A stretch of DNA of 64,000 nucleotides from Branchiostoma lanceolatum (taxonomy: Eukaryota > Chordata > Leptocardii > Amphioxiformes > Branchiostomatidae): positions 11,971,501-12,035,500 of the forward strand of contig NC_089726.1 of the NCBI RefSeq assembly GCF_035083965.1. The letters run 5' to 3'. Shown here piece after piece: positions 1 to 12,900 of this stretch; the stretch's first letter is position 1, and each line of letters begins with the position of its first letter. The translations under genes were made by a program, and so were the position numbers. The notes under the pieces were generated by a model, which saw only the letters and a list, made by a program, of their open reading frames with translations, was not told the origin of the DNA and made no database searches.

Positions 1-176
1 ATATTGGGACAAAGGTCATTTCAGTTGTGTAAATATTGTTCATTAATCTTATGTAGCTGATGAGTGCCATAGCATTGTGCGACTGATGCTAGAACACATA
101 GTTCATAAAGTGTTCTAATATCTTTACGACATGTGTGTATTTTTCCTGAAGTCTAAGCCCTGCTGACCTTTTCCAG

Positions 177-373
177 GTGCCCCAGGTGCACAGGGTGTTC
201 CCTACCCGCAGCAGCAGGTGTTTGTTGCCCAGCGCCCATATCCCACACAGGGGTACTATGGCACTATGGCCCCTCCTCCTTACATACAGCAGTCCAACAT
301 TGGGGCAGCACATGAAAACGCACCTCCAGGCCCGGCTGCAGAGACTAAAGCTGAGCCACCTGCCTATACTTAA
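177..373 (+). CDS. Last coding exon of a PPxY-containing, Pro/Gln-rich protein (partial)
   Basis: A terminal exon follows a clean acceptor (ttttccag before 177) in phase 1 and stops with TAA at 371-373. It encodes about 64 residues rich in Pro, Gln, Tyr and Ala. It includes an APPPY motif (a PPxY ligand for WW domains, as used to recruit NEDD4-type E3 ligases) and ends in EPPAYT. PPxY tails of this kind occur in WBP2-like and LAPTM4-like proteins, but nothing here decides the family. The rest of the gene lies beyond the left edge. AATAAA signals near 675, 836 and 950 would fit the 3' end. Confidence 0.6.
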
Positions 374-1500
374 TATCCCAGTAGGGAAGCTGTTTTACCC
401 TCAGTAAGTACTAATGCTTCCCTTTGTATCAGTGAGCTAAAACATGGCTCATTCTTCCTACAAAATGATCTCCATTCTGCAACATTTTTTACAAGAGGGT
501 TTATAACCAGTGTGCAGATACAATAATAGTTACAGTCATTACTGACTGACTTACTTATGTATGTCCAAACAGTGCAAAGGGTAAAGCCATTGTGTAGAAC
601 CAGTATTTCAACTGGGGTTCTCAGGTATTGGCATGGTGCACTTGAAAGGGTTTTAGATAACACAGTGATACCAGAATAAAAGTAAATGATTATAAAAGAT
701 TTCTGGGCCACCGTCAGTACAAGCAGGTTTTATTTCTAATGTACATGTAAAACTGTCAATGTAAACACACCATGTACTAATGGTATTATAATTGTACATA
801 TATTTAGACAGTATTCTTCAAACCACAATGACTGCAATAAACAAATGTAACGTTACATGTCTTCTTTTCAAACAGTCTGCTAATGCAGCTAATATGGCAA
901 TTTACAAAGTGCAGTCATAGTTTATGCCTGTACATCTATCAAATAATTAAAGAAATAAAATCATATATTTTACACTTTTATTCTTAATCTTAAACAATCA
1001 CTTAATGATAACTTGTCTCACTTCTATTGGTTCATTTCTGATATGTAAGTTAAATTTTCATGGTTGTAAAGGCTGAGGTTGTTCTTAGCATGTCTCTCTT
1101 AAGGTAATACTCCAATGCTCAGAATATTCTCACACATAGGTATCAAGTTTCAAGCTAGACAAGTAAGATGAAATTTGGCAGTAATATGATATTGTATGAT
1201 TTGTACAAGAGAGTATATATACATTGTATATATAACATATACATGGCATGGTGGTCATACAAATCTATGGTATGACAGATACAGGAATGCCTACATCAAA
1301 TATATCTATGTTGTCACAATATGAATATAATCCCCAAGGATAATGGTAAAATATCTTGCGTCAATTTTTGTACATCTTTGTCTCCTTACATGGCCCCAAA
1401 AACTTTGGAAACCAGAAAAATACCATAAGGTGTATCTTGCAAAATCTCATGGGTGTTAGAAATAGAAAAACAAATAAGGACAGTCTTCAACATCACATCT
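374..1500. other. 3' UTR and intergenic AT-rich DNA
   Basis: No coding exon is visible. The first part is probably the 3' UTR of the gene ending at 373, with several AATAAA hexamers (about 675, 836 and 950). The rest is AT-rich spacer up to the CpG-rich promoter near 1.5 kb. Confidence 0.5.
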
Positions 1501-1504
1501 GTTT

Positions 1505-1770
1505 CCCGCGTTGGACTTAGTTGGCGCATGCGCTCTAGGCGCCAGAGAATGGGTGGAGCCGTTGCCAGGCGACGACGGAAAACTATGACGCGCCCATTGC
1601 GCAAGAAGAACCTTTGACCCTACCTTTGACCCTTAAGATCACATGGTTCGGAAGACGTCACGTGTCCCTTGTTTTGAAGATGGGGGCAAAATCGTCAGAT
1701 CTCTTTGTTCTACAGCGAAAATCCGGAATAAAAAGCGATTTTTCAACGCAGACACGGCGATTTCGACAAA
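1505..1770 (+). promoter_or_regulatory. CpG-rich promoter with NRF1 site, X-box and E-box
   Basis: This GC-rich stretch directly precedes the ATG at 1771. It contains GCGCATGCGC (1524-1533, consensus NRF1 palindrome), GTTGCC-A-GGCGAC (1561-1573, which fits the RFX X-box form RYYNYY-N1-3-RRNRAC), and CACGTG (1659-1664). X-boxes are common in promoters of ciliary genes, so the downstream gene may be ciliary; that is inference. No TATA box is apparent, in keeping with a housekeeping-type promoter. Confidence 0.55.
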
Positions 1771-4574
1771 ATGAAGGTTCGACGCGTTCGCAGGCATTCT
1801 ATCGAACAGGTAAGTGACTGTCGATGCTTGTACATTATCTAAAGTTTTCCGGTGGAATTTGTTTGTATTTTCTGTTAGGCCATGCGGTCGGTCTAATATT
1901 TTTTCTGGTCGCATCTGTCGCAACTCTCCGTATCTGTAACTGTAACTATTTTTCTTACGCACGGTTTGGCAGTTTTGAAGGCCATCTTGTGTGTTTATTC
2001 ATGTTTCTGTGGTGGGATTTTTCGTGTATTTCACGTTATCTTTGCATGGAACGTTTCGACTTCGTTTCGTACTAAGTACTAGTCTAAGAGAGTACTAATA
2101 ATACCCCTCCCCTTTCCTTGTCATAAATTATGCAACATTCAACTCACTCTGCTGGATATTCGAATTCTATACTCTATCAGCTACATGTAGCATAATTTCG
2201 GAATCACCCATTGAGGAATTTGAGCTTTTCTCAGTTTCGAAGTAAACGAAATGATCCCCAGAATTCATGTAGATAGCAGACATTCTGACTCTGTATGGTG
2301 TACAATTTATTCATAATTATTGTTTTCCTTTACAACACAACACAACACAACACAACACATACCTGGTCATAAAGCCATCTCTATCAAACTTTAACATTTC
2401 AGTTAACCTGTCAACCTAAACTACTTTCATTGTTTTTATCCATCTAAATCTTATCAAAGGCCACAGTTCAAGGTCAGAGGTATATTTGACAGGAGAATCC
2501 CTACCATTTATATCAATTTTATTTTAGATCATAGTAGTGATCTTTATCACAAACTCAATGGATCTCTACAATATTGTCAGATTTAGTAGTAGTCATTCAT
2601 ACTGCTTAAGATAGATTGATTGCTAGTAAGCAGGTAGGAGTGCTTAGATTCATAATCATTAGACATTTCCAAAGGCCTCTGACAAGTAAGTGATACTTTA
2701 ATCATGCATGACATTGTAGAGTCATGTTTTATTGTCATTATTATGTTGCTGAATTCCTGCTTCAAACTCAAATTACCACATATCTGCCATACAAAATTGC
2801 AAGTTTGCAGACTCTTCAACTTCCGGCATCAATCCCCTAGGCAACAGGTTACTGGGCATCAGAACACAGTTCCAACAAAACATGTAGACTCCTCTCTGCC
2901 AGTCTATCCACACTTTCCTCTGGGTTGCTTCTGGCAACCCCCAAACTTATCCCCCAAACTCATCAGGACTGACTTGCAAAATTTGGGCCATGATTGTGAA
3001 ATCCAGCCATTGTACAGGGTTCCTGATGGTGGTCGTTCTGCGTTTGATGTTGTTGAACATGCCATGTGTCTATACTTGATGCCCTTTGCATCGTGTAGTC
3101 CTAACCAAATTTCCACCTTCCCACTCAGGGCACAACATGCTCCTCCAAGATGTGCATTTGGATGGGAAATCTTGCAGTAGGAAACATCTCCCGGAACTCT
3201 GAAGGATGCGAGGAAGGTCCTGATACTCTCATCTGGAGAACAGAGGGAACATGATCTGTGTAAGTACATTGTACATTATACTACAAGAACATTTTTTAGC
3301 TAATCCTGATTAATTAGTGTTGGAAGCTTGCATAGCTTCCAAATGTAATCCACCATTTTTCTTCAGCGCTGAGTCAAGTCATCTTGTGATCTGAGAGGTC
3401 ATTGATTGATTAAATAAGCTTGTTGAATAAGCATGTTGGTACAATCCACATACATATTGCTTCTATGTCCATGCAGGAGAGCAAAGCTGACACCCTCCTA
3501 TGGAAAGCACAGGTCATAACAACAAATGGACCTGTGGCCAGTTTGCTGGACAAAGAACTTCTGAAACACCATGTACGCAGACAAGCTTACCACGATCATG
3601 CTTCAGGTACTTCTTTATCAGTGATAACAAAACCTATTATAACTATTTTTCCAATTTCCAGGCATTTCTGGAGTATTCTGAATTCAAAATGTTTTCCTTT
3701 CAGGATGCTGACAGCCTGCTTTCACTTAACACAGGGCCCAGAGATCCCAAACCTTAGAAACATTCTTAGAAATATACTTGAATAATACTTCCATTTCCTT
3801 CCTGCGACTGACTTGATGTCAGCGTTGATGTGTGCTGTCCCTGTTGCTAGGTTACCTGACTGTCTTTAGCTGCGAAACAGCAGATAATTGTTGTGTTTGC
3901 ACTTGAATTAGGTGATATTTTGTTGAGCACCTGTACCCCCAGCTTGAACAGGTCCCCCCTGAGTCGCCTGCCACTTTGATCTATACTTCATCCGCAGGGA
4001 TGTCCATGTCAGTTTCCTAATAAAGGGGTACAAAATAATGGATATACAATTACATGGGAATCCTGTTAGTAGTTAATTGTAGTTAAATCCATTACCCCCT
4101 CCCTACAAGTGTAACAGTCAGCGCACGCGTACTGAGCCTGATTTGTCTGGTTTGAGGAGACCATGCCAAATAGATGTTTGTGATTGTACTTCTGTGTCTG
4201 TGTGCAATAATTCGTCATCCTTGCATCCCGAGTGAGTGGGGACCGATACCGGTTAACAAATCCCTGTTAGTTAATCTTGTTTCACTGAGATGATATATGC
4301 ATAAAGTAAATGAATAGTCTTTTATAAGTTACATATCTGCTCAGTTTGGTAGAGATGATCATTATGGTTTTGTAAAGAAAACATGAGAATGGTTGTAGAT
4401 GTTATAATGATGACATGATTTATGATATTGATTAGTAAACCTGAACAATAATTCTTACTGCCTATTTCTGCTTCTTGTCAGGTTATCCAACTCTGCAGCG
4501 TCCAGTGGAATGGGAGTGCAGGGAATGGCCTCAACACTGGACGACCCATCATGGCAGTCTGACGGTGAAATGTA
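1771..4574 (+). CDS. Small unidentified gene, exon structure partly resolved
   Basis: I do not recognise this protein. Exon 1 (1771-1809) encodes 13 basic residues, MKVRRVRRHSIEQ, and ends with a strong GTAAGT donor in phase 0. A phase-compatible exon at 3477-3606 (after atgcag, before gtactt) encodes 43 residues including ADTLLWKAQVITTNGPVAS and ends in phase 1. A good terminal exon at 4482-4574 reads LSNSAASSGMGVQGM, then TLDDPSW, then a stop, but needs a phase-2 partner, so at least one exon is missing between them. An alternative internal exon at 3181-3259 (ETSPGTLKDARKVL) is open but does not join 3477 without an early stop. Another alternative is that 3703 is the last exon, giving a stop two codons in. 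Treat the span as a gene locus, not a settled model. Confidence 0.35.
2332..2358. repeat. (AACAC)n microsatellite
   Basis: About five copies of an ACAAC-type pentamer lie inside the first intron of the small gene. Confidence 0.85.
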
Positions 4575-5487
4575 GAAGGTCGCACCTGACCTTCACATTG
4601 GGGAGTGGGCCCTTTGCGACATAGCGGGATGTTTTCTCTGACTTCACTATGATGCCATACCTTTAAGCCACCTGTACACAGACGATGAAAAAAAAACATA
4701 ACAGTTTTTTTTGCCTTTCTGTTGAAATGATTCAGCACTTGATAAAAAGCAAAAATATCTACCATAGATAGATCAATGACATGTTTTGCTGGGATGTGTT
4801 TATCAGGTATGGTGGTACATGTATGGTATTTCTGTCCAGTATACTACATACCTCCTCAGCTGTCTGGTCTGACTCCAGTTGATCCCTATGTCAGACTGGG
4901 CAGTGATGAGGAGATGGTCGTCTGGAATCCTGATTGTTGCCAGCATGGTCTGCAGCTCTACCCGGGGAATGATCCTGAGCTTGTTCTGTTGTTAAGAGTG
5001 TTAGTCCCCTGCACTTGCCACCTTACCTGAGCCCTGTAACTCTAACGAGCGCTTCCGTGCTGTTGCAACCCACACCCCTGAAGCTGTCTTTCTGGCCTTG
5101 CCTATCTTGCACAGTGTGATTGGCTGGTTGAAATGAGAATATCAGTTTTATTGTTAGATCATTTCATTTGAAATTATCGATGATCTTTGTTGAAGGAATC
5201 TCTCAGGTGGGTAACAGCAAGCTGCCCAAGTTGAATAGTAACTTGTTATAGTTTGCAAAGAATGTCAAAGCAAGTACAGCAAAGGACTGGGGTTATAGTA
5301 CCATGATCTGTATGATCATGAAGAATTTCATGTATTTTTGAATTCATTTCTTTTGATGCATTAAGTTGACAATGTGTAATCTTCTATTGATAGATTATGT
5401 GTGTTTGAAAAAAATAAAGTGGTGACTTACTTGTCTGCATGTACGACACTGGATTGTTTTTTTTTATCTTGTGCAGTCGCCTTTCTC
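4575..5487. other. Probable 3' UTR and intergenic DNA
   Basis: An open stretch near 4776-5030 has no convincing splice sites, biased composition or homology that I recognise. A hexamer AATAAA lies at about 5413. I see no gene. Confidence 0.4.
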
Positions 5488-5895
5488 TTAAACCAGAGGG
5501 GTCAGCATATTCTGTTCCCACTGTCTTAGTGGCTCTGTTTGCTCAGTGTTTGTCACAACTCTTGACATGATCCTCACAGGTACAGGTATGGGAACAGGTA
5601 GGAGCATAGGTGAGACGACAGGTGAGTTGATAGAAACAGGCGACAACAGGCCATGGTGAATGTGTGTATGGGGAACAAGGTGAGTGGTTGGGACTTCCGC
5701 GCAGGTATGGCATGTTGCGCTGCAGCTGGTTGCTGTGCTATGTGTCTTACCAGTTGCCTTTTCTACAACTGAGCTAATGATTTTCCTAGGACGTCCCCCT
5801 TTCTTATTTGGCCTCTCTTTTTGAATTTTTTTGACTGACTTGAAAGTAAAATATTCGTTACATGAACTGTGTTCTAGCAAGAGATGGACGGACCT
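5488..5895 (-). CDS. Possible exon of an AT-hook-like protein
   Basis: A minus-strand open frame of about 130 codons begins without an ATG, so it would have to be an internal or terminal exon. It reads a basic segment with KKGGRPRKI, which fits the AT-hook core (G-R-P flanked by basic residues) that binds the minor groove of AT-rich DNA. A Ser/Thr/His/Pro/Val-rich tail follows, including VPIPVPV. A CpG promoter with an X-box lies upstream on this strand at 6.55-6.69 kb. A possible first exon, MAAFPALEPKNEH, reads leftwards from about 6581 with a good start context but a weak donor. The composition is partly repetitive, so a chance ORF is possible. Confidence 0.3.
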   Translation of the reverse strand, partial: RSVHLLLEHSSCNEYFTFKSVKKIQKERPNKKGGRPRKIISSVVEKATGKTHSTATSCSATCHTCAEVPTTHLVPHTHIHHGLLSPVSINSPVVSPMLLPVPIPVPVRIMSRVVTNTEQTEPLRQWEQNMLTPLV

Positions 5896-6549
5896 TTAAC
5901 TCCCCTTGTACTTGGAAATTGGAATTTTTTTTCTGCATTTCTCATGGAAGTTGGGGAGGGGGGTGCCTGTGAATCTGATCAGTTGACACTTCACCAACTA
6001 AGGTCTCTGATTTTGAGCATATAGTCAATACACAACAAAGGCTGAATGACATTTTGTTTCTCAGTGGTTATTTAGAGCGTTGACCCACTCCATCGGCGCA
6101 GGTGCTGAAGACTACGTGTCATTGTGAGGACTGAGTCGTACTCACTTCCGGGTTTGCCTGGGGCTACGGCCTCGCCCGCCTCCACAGAAACTTGTAATTA
6201 TTTCGTTAAATAAGAAGTTGCGACAGAAAACTAGTACAAATAGATAAAAACTAACCAGAAAACTGTGAGAAAAAATTTACGTCGTGTTCGGGAAAACTTT
6301 ATTAACTGCGCAAGAAGACATTTTTGGGAGCCGCTGTCGCCCTCGTCTGACGGTAGTCGCTGCACGATTTGCCGGTACCCCGTATCGTCTGACATCGCCT
6401 TACGACCATTTTTATCGGTAAAACAGAAGTGGTAATCTTTATTTTTCCATGGAAGTAAAGTTTATACTACTGTTATCATAAAATACACAGGAAAGAAAAG
6501 AGTCGAGTGAAATTTCGTTATATAATAAGCTTTATTTTTCTACGTGTTC

Positions 6550-6690
6550 GTTCTTCGGCTCAAGTGCGGGAAAGGCCGCCATGGTTTTTTCCCGCGCAGT
6601 TGCCCCTGGCAACGGCTCTTCTCGCCATTTGTCACTGAAATCTCGTGGCATTTCATTGTTTTCTTAAACAGCGCATGCGCCAACTAAATC
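6550..6690. promoter_or_regulatory. Second CpG promoter with X-box and NRF1 site
   Basis: GTTGCC-CCT-GGCAAC (6599-6613) is a perfect RFX X-box inverted repeat with a 3 bp spacer. GCGCATGCGC (6671-6680) is a full NRF1 palindrome. The same pair occurs at about 1.52-1.57 kb. The region also holds gccgccatgg at 6570-6582. It lies just beyond the stop of the SLC28-type gene, so that gene's 3' end may run into it. Leftward transcription into the AT-hook-like ORF is the simplest reading, but this is not proven. Confidence 0.5.
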
Positions 6691-6962
6691 GCGGTATTTC
6701 GTATTGGGCGTAACACATGTTAACAGCATCTCGATCTTCACAATGATGTTGGTAATCGTAGGTTAGATACATAGGATTAATATTAATTATGTAGGTATGA
6801 TGTACTTTGCACACATATATACATGTATTACACATTTACAACGTCTAATGGTGATATTGTTCGTGGTTGAAAAGTTGTGTTGCGCGGAGGCAGTTCTATT
6901 TTGTTTCAAGTTGAGCTCGAGAGCAACGTTCTGATAGCATACTGCATGTTTCACCAGATGCA

Positions 6963-9900
6963 TTAGCACATACAGTCCAGGAGAGTGCCAGCATAGGCAC
7001 AGGCTGGAGGTGCAGGTGTGGTCATGTTCAGGTACCCCATGGTAGTGTTCACTGCCGCAGTCGGGAGAACAGCAATGGCCGCTTCTTGGTACAGGAGTCC
7101 TGAAGAACATCAGAAGCATTATTTATGAGATATAAGTAGGTGAGCCATTGAAGGGCAACAGTAGTAGTGTCGGCCGCATTGCATAGTACAAGTGTAGAGT
7201 AATACACCGACATTGTTGATCGCAAATTTGCATCGGTGAAATTAATACTGAGTGGGTGGGTGGGTGGAATACAATTAAGAGTAAACAACGTTGCAATGCA
7301 AATACAAGTACTAGTTCAACGTTGATGTTGTCAAAACCACATATCACTGATTATCAGCTGACAAACCAAGTGCTGCTAAATGACCTCCATACCTGCCATG
7401 CAGGCGTTCATGATGCTGACCAAGACGCCAGTGATCATGGCTCTGAGCGCCAGCTCCGCCAGGTCTCCCTTCCTGTTGGGAGCCATGGGCCCCAGTCCGC
7501 CCAGCTGGATCCCGATACTGCTGAAGTTTGCAAACCCACACAGGGCATAGGTCGCGATGGCTTCTGATCGAGCCTGGAAGTAGAAATGTACATTTGGTTT
7601 GTTCTACTGGCATGTGCAAAGGGACGTGGATACACGGTGAGCCATCACGACTTGAGGCTGCATAGGCTTGATGCATTAAAGTGGGTAAGCAAGCCTTTCA
7701 TTTGAGTATACGACACCTTTATCATCATAGTCGGTCCACCAAAACCATAGCCTCCTAAATATATCTATTCATGTATCATTTGAAGAGCTTCGAAGCCATT
7801 TTTTGCACATAAACTTAATCTATATCCCCTGGACGAAATCGTAACCATACAAACAGAATAAACATAAAACCATCCAAAATCTATTCCAAGCTTTACGAGT
7901 AGCTCAAGTACGGACGAATCTATGATCTATCACTCAAAAGCTCAACGTTTCAACATGACAGGTACAGGTACATGTACATGTACATGTATTCACCGATATT
8001 TTCTTGGCGGCGACTATGTCAGCCAGGTCCAGGTAGGCAACGAACTCGTTGATGAAGATCTTCTTGCCCAGCAGCTCGGCGACCACAGGACAGTCCTCCC
8101 ACGGAACACCCATGACGTAGGCCAGCGGCATGAACACATACGAGCAGATAGTCTGTGGAACAGTTAGTCAGTCAGCATCAGCAGTAACATGTGCAAGATA
8201 TTAATTTTTTGGGGCGCATGCTTTGCTCTAAGCTACAGCTTGAATACTGTGTTCATTATAATTCGTTTAGGAATGTATAAAGCCCTGAATTATTTTTTCA
8301 CAAAACATCAAACATACAAAAGGGACACGACAACTGAGTGACCGGGTACTCAAGTTACTCACAACGTATATTCTCGGCGCCACTTGTACAACATGAAAAA
8401 TAAAATACTTACTGACAAGAGAAGACAATGAAAGTCCCTAAATGATTTCAGCGATTATTCAACTTCACTATACTTTACCTCAAACGTCAGGTTGGGGATA
8501 TCGACCATCCCTCCCAGCCACGACAGTACAGCGTTGAGGAATCCCAGCAGTGCGATGAAGGCGATCACGTTTCCCACGATGTTAGCGACGAGGGTCACGG
8601 CTACGCACGCGCCAGAGGCCGCTGCTTCTAAGAGGTTTCTCTCCTGTCTGCAATATTCACAGACATACTATACATGTTAGAAGTTGGTCCTTTCATTATT
8701 ATGTGAAGGACATCGCCGCATATTTGAAGAACGATTCGGACCAAGTCAGTAAAAAAAACTAATGACCATATTTCAAGTTTGTTGTAGAGTACAACATGAT
8801 ATTCAGCCTGTGAAACACAATTTCCCACTGTAAGGGGCTCATTGGACCTCTTCCAAGGGGCCTTACTAGTGGAAGGCTAAGGGGCTGCTAACAGCAAGAT
8901 TTAGTCAGGCTATAGGATAATGAACTTACGGAGCTTCCGCTTGAAGCCGTTCGTCTTTCTTCGTCCTCTTCCTCTCTATCTCTGGATAGACCAGCTTGGA
9001 CATCGCCAGAGCAGTGGGGGCCGCCATGACCGAGCAGGCCAGCAGGTGGGAGGGGTTGATACCAAAGGAGATGAAGGCTCCGAGCACGCTACCGGCCACG
9101 GTGCCGAACCCTCCGGTCATGACCGCGTGGAGTTCCGACTTGGTCATGGTAGAGAGGAAGGGGCGGACCAACAAGGGAGCCTCCGTCTGTCATGTTTGAA
9201 AAAAAGGGAGAGGGTCACAAAATGTGCAAAGAATGTCATAACTATTTGTAGAAACAGCATCCCTTGCAGTGTAATGAAGACGACCAACCAAGTACTGGAC
9301 CCGGCACCGACATGCTCTATCTATTGTTAAATCACATCACCCAACCCAGGGCCCGGCCGGGCAGTTTGTAGGAGAGAAGAGTATGATATAAAAGACAACA
9401 AAACACACTAAAAAATCGATCGTGAGCAACGGTTCCTGATATGAATTGTTTAATTGTTGTTCACGCAAACAGCCCGGACGGGCTCCGGTTTGGAAATGTA
9501 ACCTAAGCATTACTCTAATCAGTGACCAAACAGAACTGGGCGTACCTGACCAACGAAAATGTTGCCTGCTGCGCTCATTGACTCCGGTCCTGACGTGCCG
9601 AGGGTGAACTGCATGATCCAGGCAATCTTGATGATGACAATCTGCATGAGGCCCACGTAGTACAGCATGGACATCACCGTGCTGAAGAAGATGATGATTG
9701 GGAGAACCTGCGGAAAGAAACATAGTTAGTGATCATCAGCAAGGTTTTTACTTTTGCGAGTCTCGGTTCTACGTAATGAGTAAGCTCTTATGAATAGAAA
9801 AAGAGCACTTGATGCCGACATTTGTAGTAAATTAATAATTCTTGTAATAAAGTCACGAGAGAACAGCTTCTGTAACATAGTGTTTATGTACCTGGGCTAT

Positions 9901-12900
9901 CCTTCATTACCCCTTCCATTCATTGATTTATTTATTCAGGGACGCAAACATGTATACACCGATAAAGGTGACAACTGAGTCGGTGGCCGTGACAAATGGT
10001 TAGTGAATACAGAAATAAATAATTGCACATTTAACGTCTCTGGTCTTTGTCTGATTTCTTAACTGGTCGATGTAATATTGTTAATATTTCCATTCCGTTT
10101 ATGTTACCATAGCTTACCTGGAACACGAAGTTGTGCACAAGGTAGGCCTCTGTTACGCCCAGGTCGGCGAAAGATGTAACCTCACTCAGGTTAGCGGTGT
10201 TGCTGGTTACAACCAGGCTTGTGCCGAAGACGAAGGACGTCCCGTCGTCTGTGAATGCCAGAAATCCCTGAGGAGGGGAAAGATAGACCAACATTAAAAC
10301 AAAACGAAACATAAGTCAGCTCGGTGTTGAAAGGTTTATAGCATATGATAGCAACAACGGCAACCATAGCATGCTTAGAAGGGTCTTAAGTACTGCTATA
10401 CCCTAAGCGCTACTTTATGTCTTCCAACACAAACGTATACACGGATCAAATTTTCAACAACTAGTCGCTTTTTTTCCAGGATCAATAATGACCCATCACG
10501 TCCGAACGTAAACTCTGAGATTAAATCAATCTCATGTGCTTGTCACAACTTACCTGGAATTTGTCGCCCAGAAACTTGAACACATCGTATCCAACGGATG
10601 TTCGCAGCACGAACAGCCCCAACAGGAACTGAAGAGAGAGGCCCCACAGTACTGGTCGCCATTTCACCTGGAAACACAATATTTATGGCTCAGGCTTTGC
10701 ACCTATCAACGATCCGTGTGTAACTTTTGTAGGAAATATACATCAGGTAAAGTGGTGATACAACGATCAAAAGTAAGAAAAGTGACATATCAAAGAAATC
10801 GACGAAAACTGTGAGAGGAAAACTCGCGCTAGCACTATGTGCTAGAAAACAAACATTTAACACCACACACACCTTTCCAGGACTCTTGGAAAAAACGAAG
10901 AGGCAGAGGATGATACCGAAATACCCGACTAGAGAGATGAGCTGATCAGGTTGCTTTCCAGTTTCCAAACCTAGGAAAAGTCCGATTCCCACCAGAATGC
11001 CCAGGTAAATGATCCTACAAATGATTAACAATAAGAATTACTCATTTGTTTGTTAGCATGACATAGAAAAAATAACCATTCCTTGAAAAAAACGTCCTTT
11101 CTAAATTCATGATTTGTTTTAAAATCTAAAGCACATGCCCCTTGATTTTGATGCAGAGACGTAGTTACGACCATCTAGTATGTGGCCTCAAAGGCATATC
11201 TCACCATTTGGCATACTTCCAGACTTTCATGAAACAACCAGCCGCAGGTTTGAGACACAACTTGTAGATAGCCTTTCCCCAGCGGTCCCGGATGAGTCCG
11301 TACACAACAAACACGAGAACCACCAAAGTGATGATGAGGAGCGCGAACGCACGGCAGAAGTTGATGACGCAGGCAGCGATGAGGAAGGCCAGGTAACCAA
11401 GGCAGAGGAGGGTGTAGACGGTTCTCCGGATAACCACTTTGTGTTCTGTCACGAACTTACTGATACCGTCTGAAACCTGCATGATGTGAAGAGATTACGA
11501 TCACTATCATGGCATGAAAGAACTGATGTTGACTATCTGCCCAGTACAACTAAGTATTACACGCACACAGTATGACGGGACGTATCGACGAGATGTTGCA
11601 AATGTGATATAAAAAAGGTGTCTCTGAAAGAGAAAAATACAACTTTACCATTGACACGCCCTTCATGCATCTGTTCTGGTCTTTTTCTTCCTCCTCTTGT
11701 TCGTCGATGTCTTCCTCGTGATAACTTGGTGGATCGCTGCTAGGCAATGAAGAGTTCAGTCGGTCTACATTCTCGTTAATACCTCTCTCTGGGTCTTTCT
11801 TTGTGGGCTCCATGGCGATATCTTCTGTGCTGAGGGCTGGGTTCTGATAGGAGTGAACGCTCTGGAAATGTTCCGATACAGATATTTCGATTATTGATTC
11901 GTAAAGGGATATGGCAACCTTGTGGTCAACATCATGCGACCTGTCGTGGTGCATTCCTTTTTTTTAATCATATTTACATGACCAATAACAGGCGATTAAG
12001 GGCCGGATGTTTTAAGTAACCCTTGAGTCTCCTCCCCACCATTGCCAGCCAGTAGGGGCAAATTCAACATCTTAGTGTCAGAACCGATCTCAGGACAAAC
12101 TCGACTCCAAGTTGAAGTGGCTACTTCCACACGTGTTTTGAGCAGTAACAGTTTTTCATGTCAGTAAGAGGAGGCCAGGCGCCAACGTGATTTATTGATA
12201 TCCACAGTAAGGCTGATTGATCAGCAGCGCAAACATATTTCAGTTGCCCACCGACCCGCATCTACAAATAACAACGCTAGCGCTCCACTATGTGTTGGAC
12301 TTTGGATCCATTTTAGCGTGGTGTACACATTTACAGAAGTCGGTCCCATACAAAAGCTGGGTCAACAAACCTCACCCCCTGTAGTTCAAAATGTGAACAA
12401 TGCCTGATACAATTTAAAATATTGCGGTTAGCTTGGTACATGTACATGCATGGCTGTTGCCATTGCTGTGATGTTGATATCACTAAATAATGACATACTT
12501 TAGAACATACATTATGAAATCAACACCCAATGTTATTTGAAAGATGCTGAAGATTACAGAAAAATCCATCTGAACATTTACTTGGCCTGAAGAGTATGCC
12601 AGACAATGAAGGATCCCAACACCATCAAACAAGCTTCTGGGTTACGCTGCAGCTTCCAAAGCACAGATGTATCATACAGTGAATTAAGCTAAGACAACAC
12701 AAGTGGCTTGCACTGCGTGCAATTTTAACTAGGAACGCAAACTTTGGTAGAGAATGCATGTGAAATGCTACAGCTTCCAATGTGTTAGCGAAGCAAGGAA
12801 TATGTTTAATTGAAAAGGCTTGCTAGATTTGTATAGGTCAGTTAGGTATCTTGATCGGTAAATAAAGACAATGGATTGCCACTTGATTAAAAAGAGACAA

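Noticed and set aside
2704..3269. Open frames on both strands (158 and 121 codons)
   Set aside because: No splice support joins them to neighbours and no recognisable motif is present; the opposing frames are probably chance.
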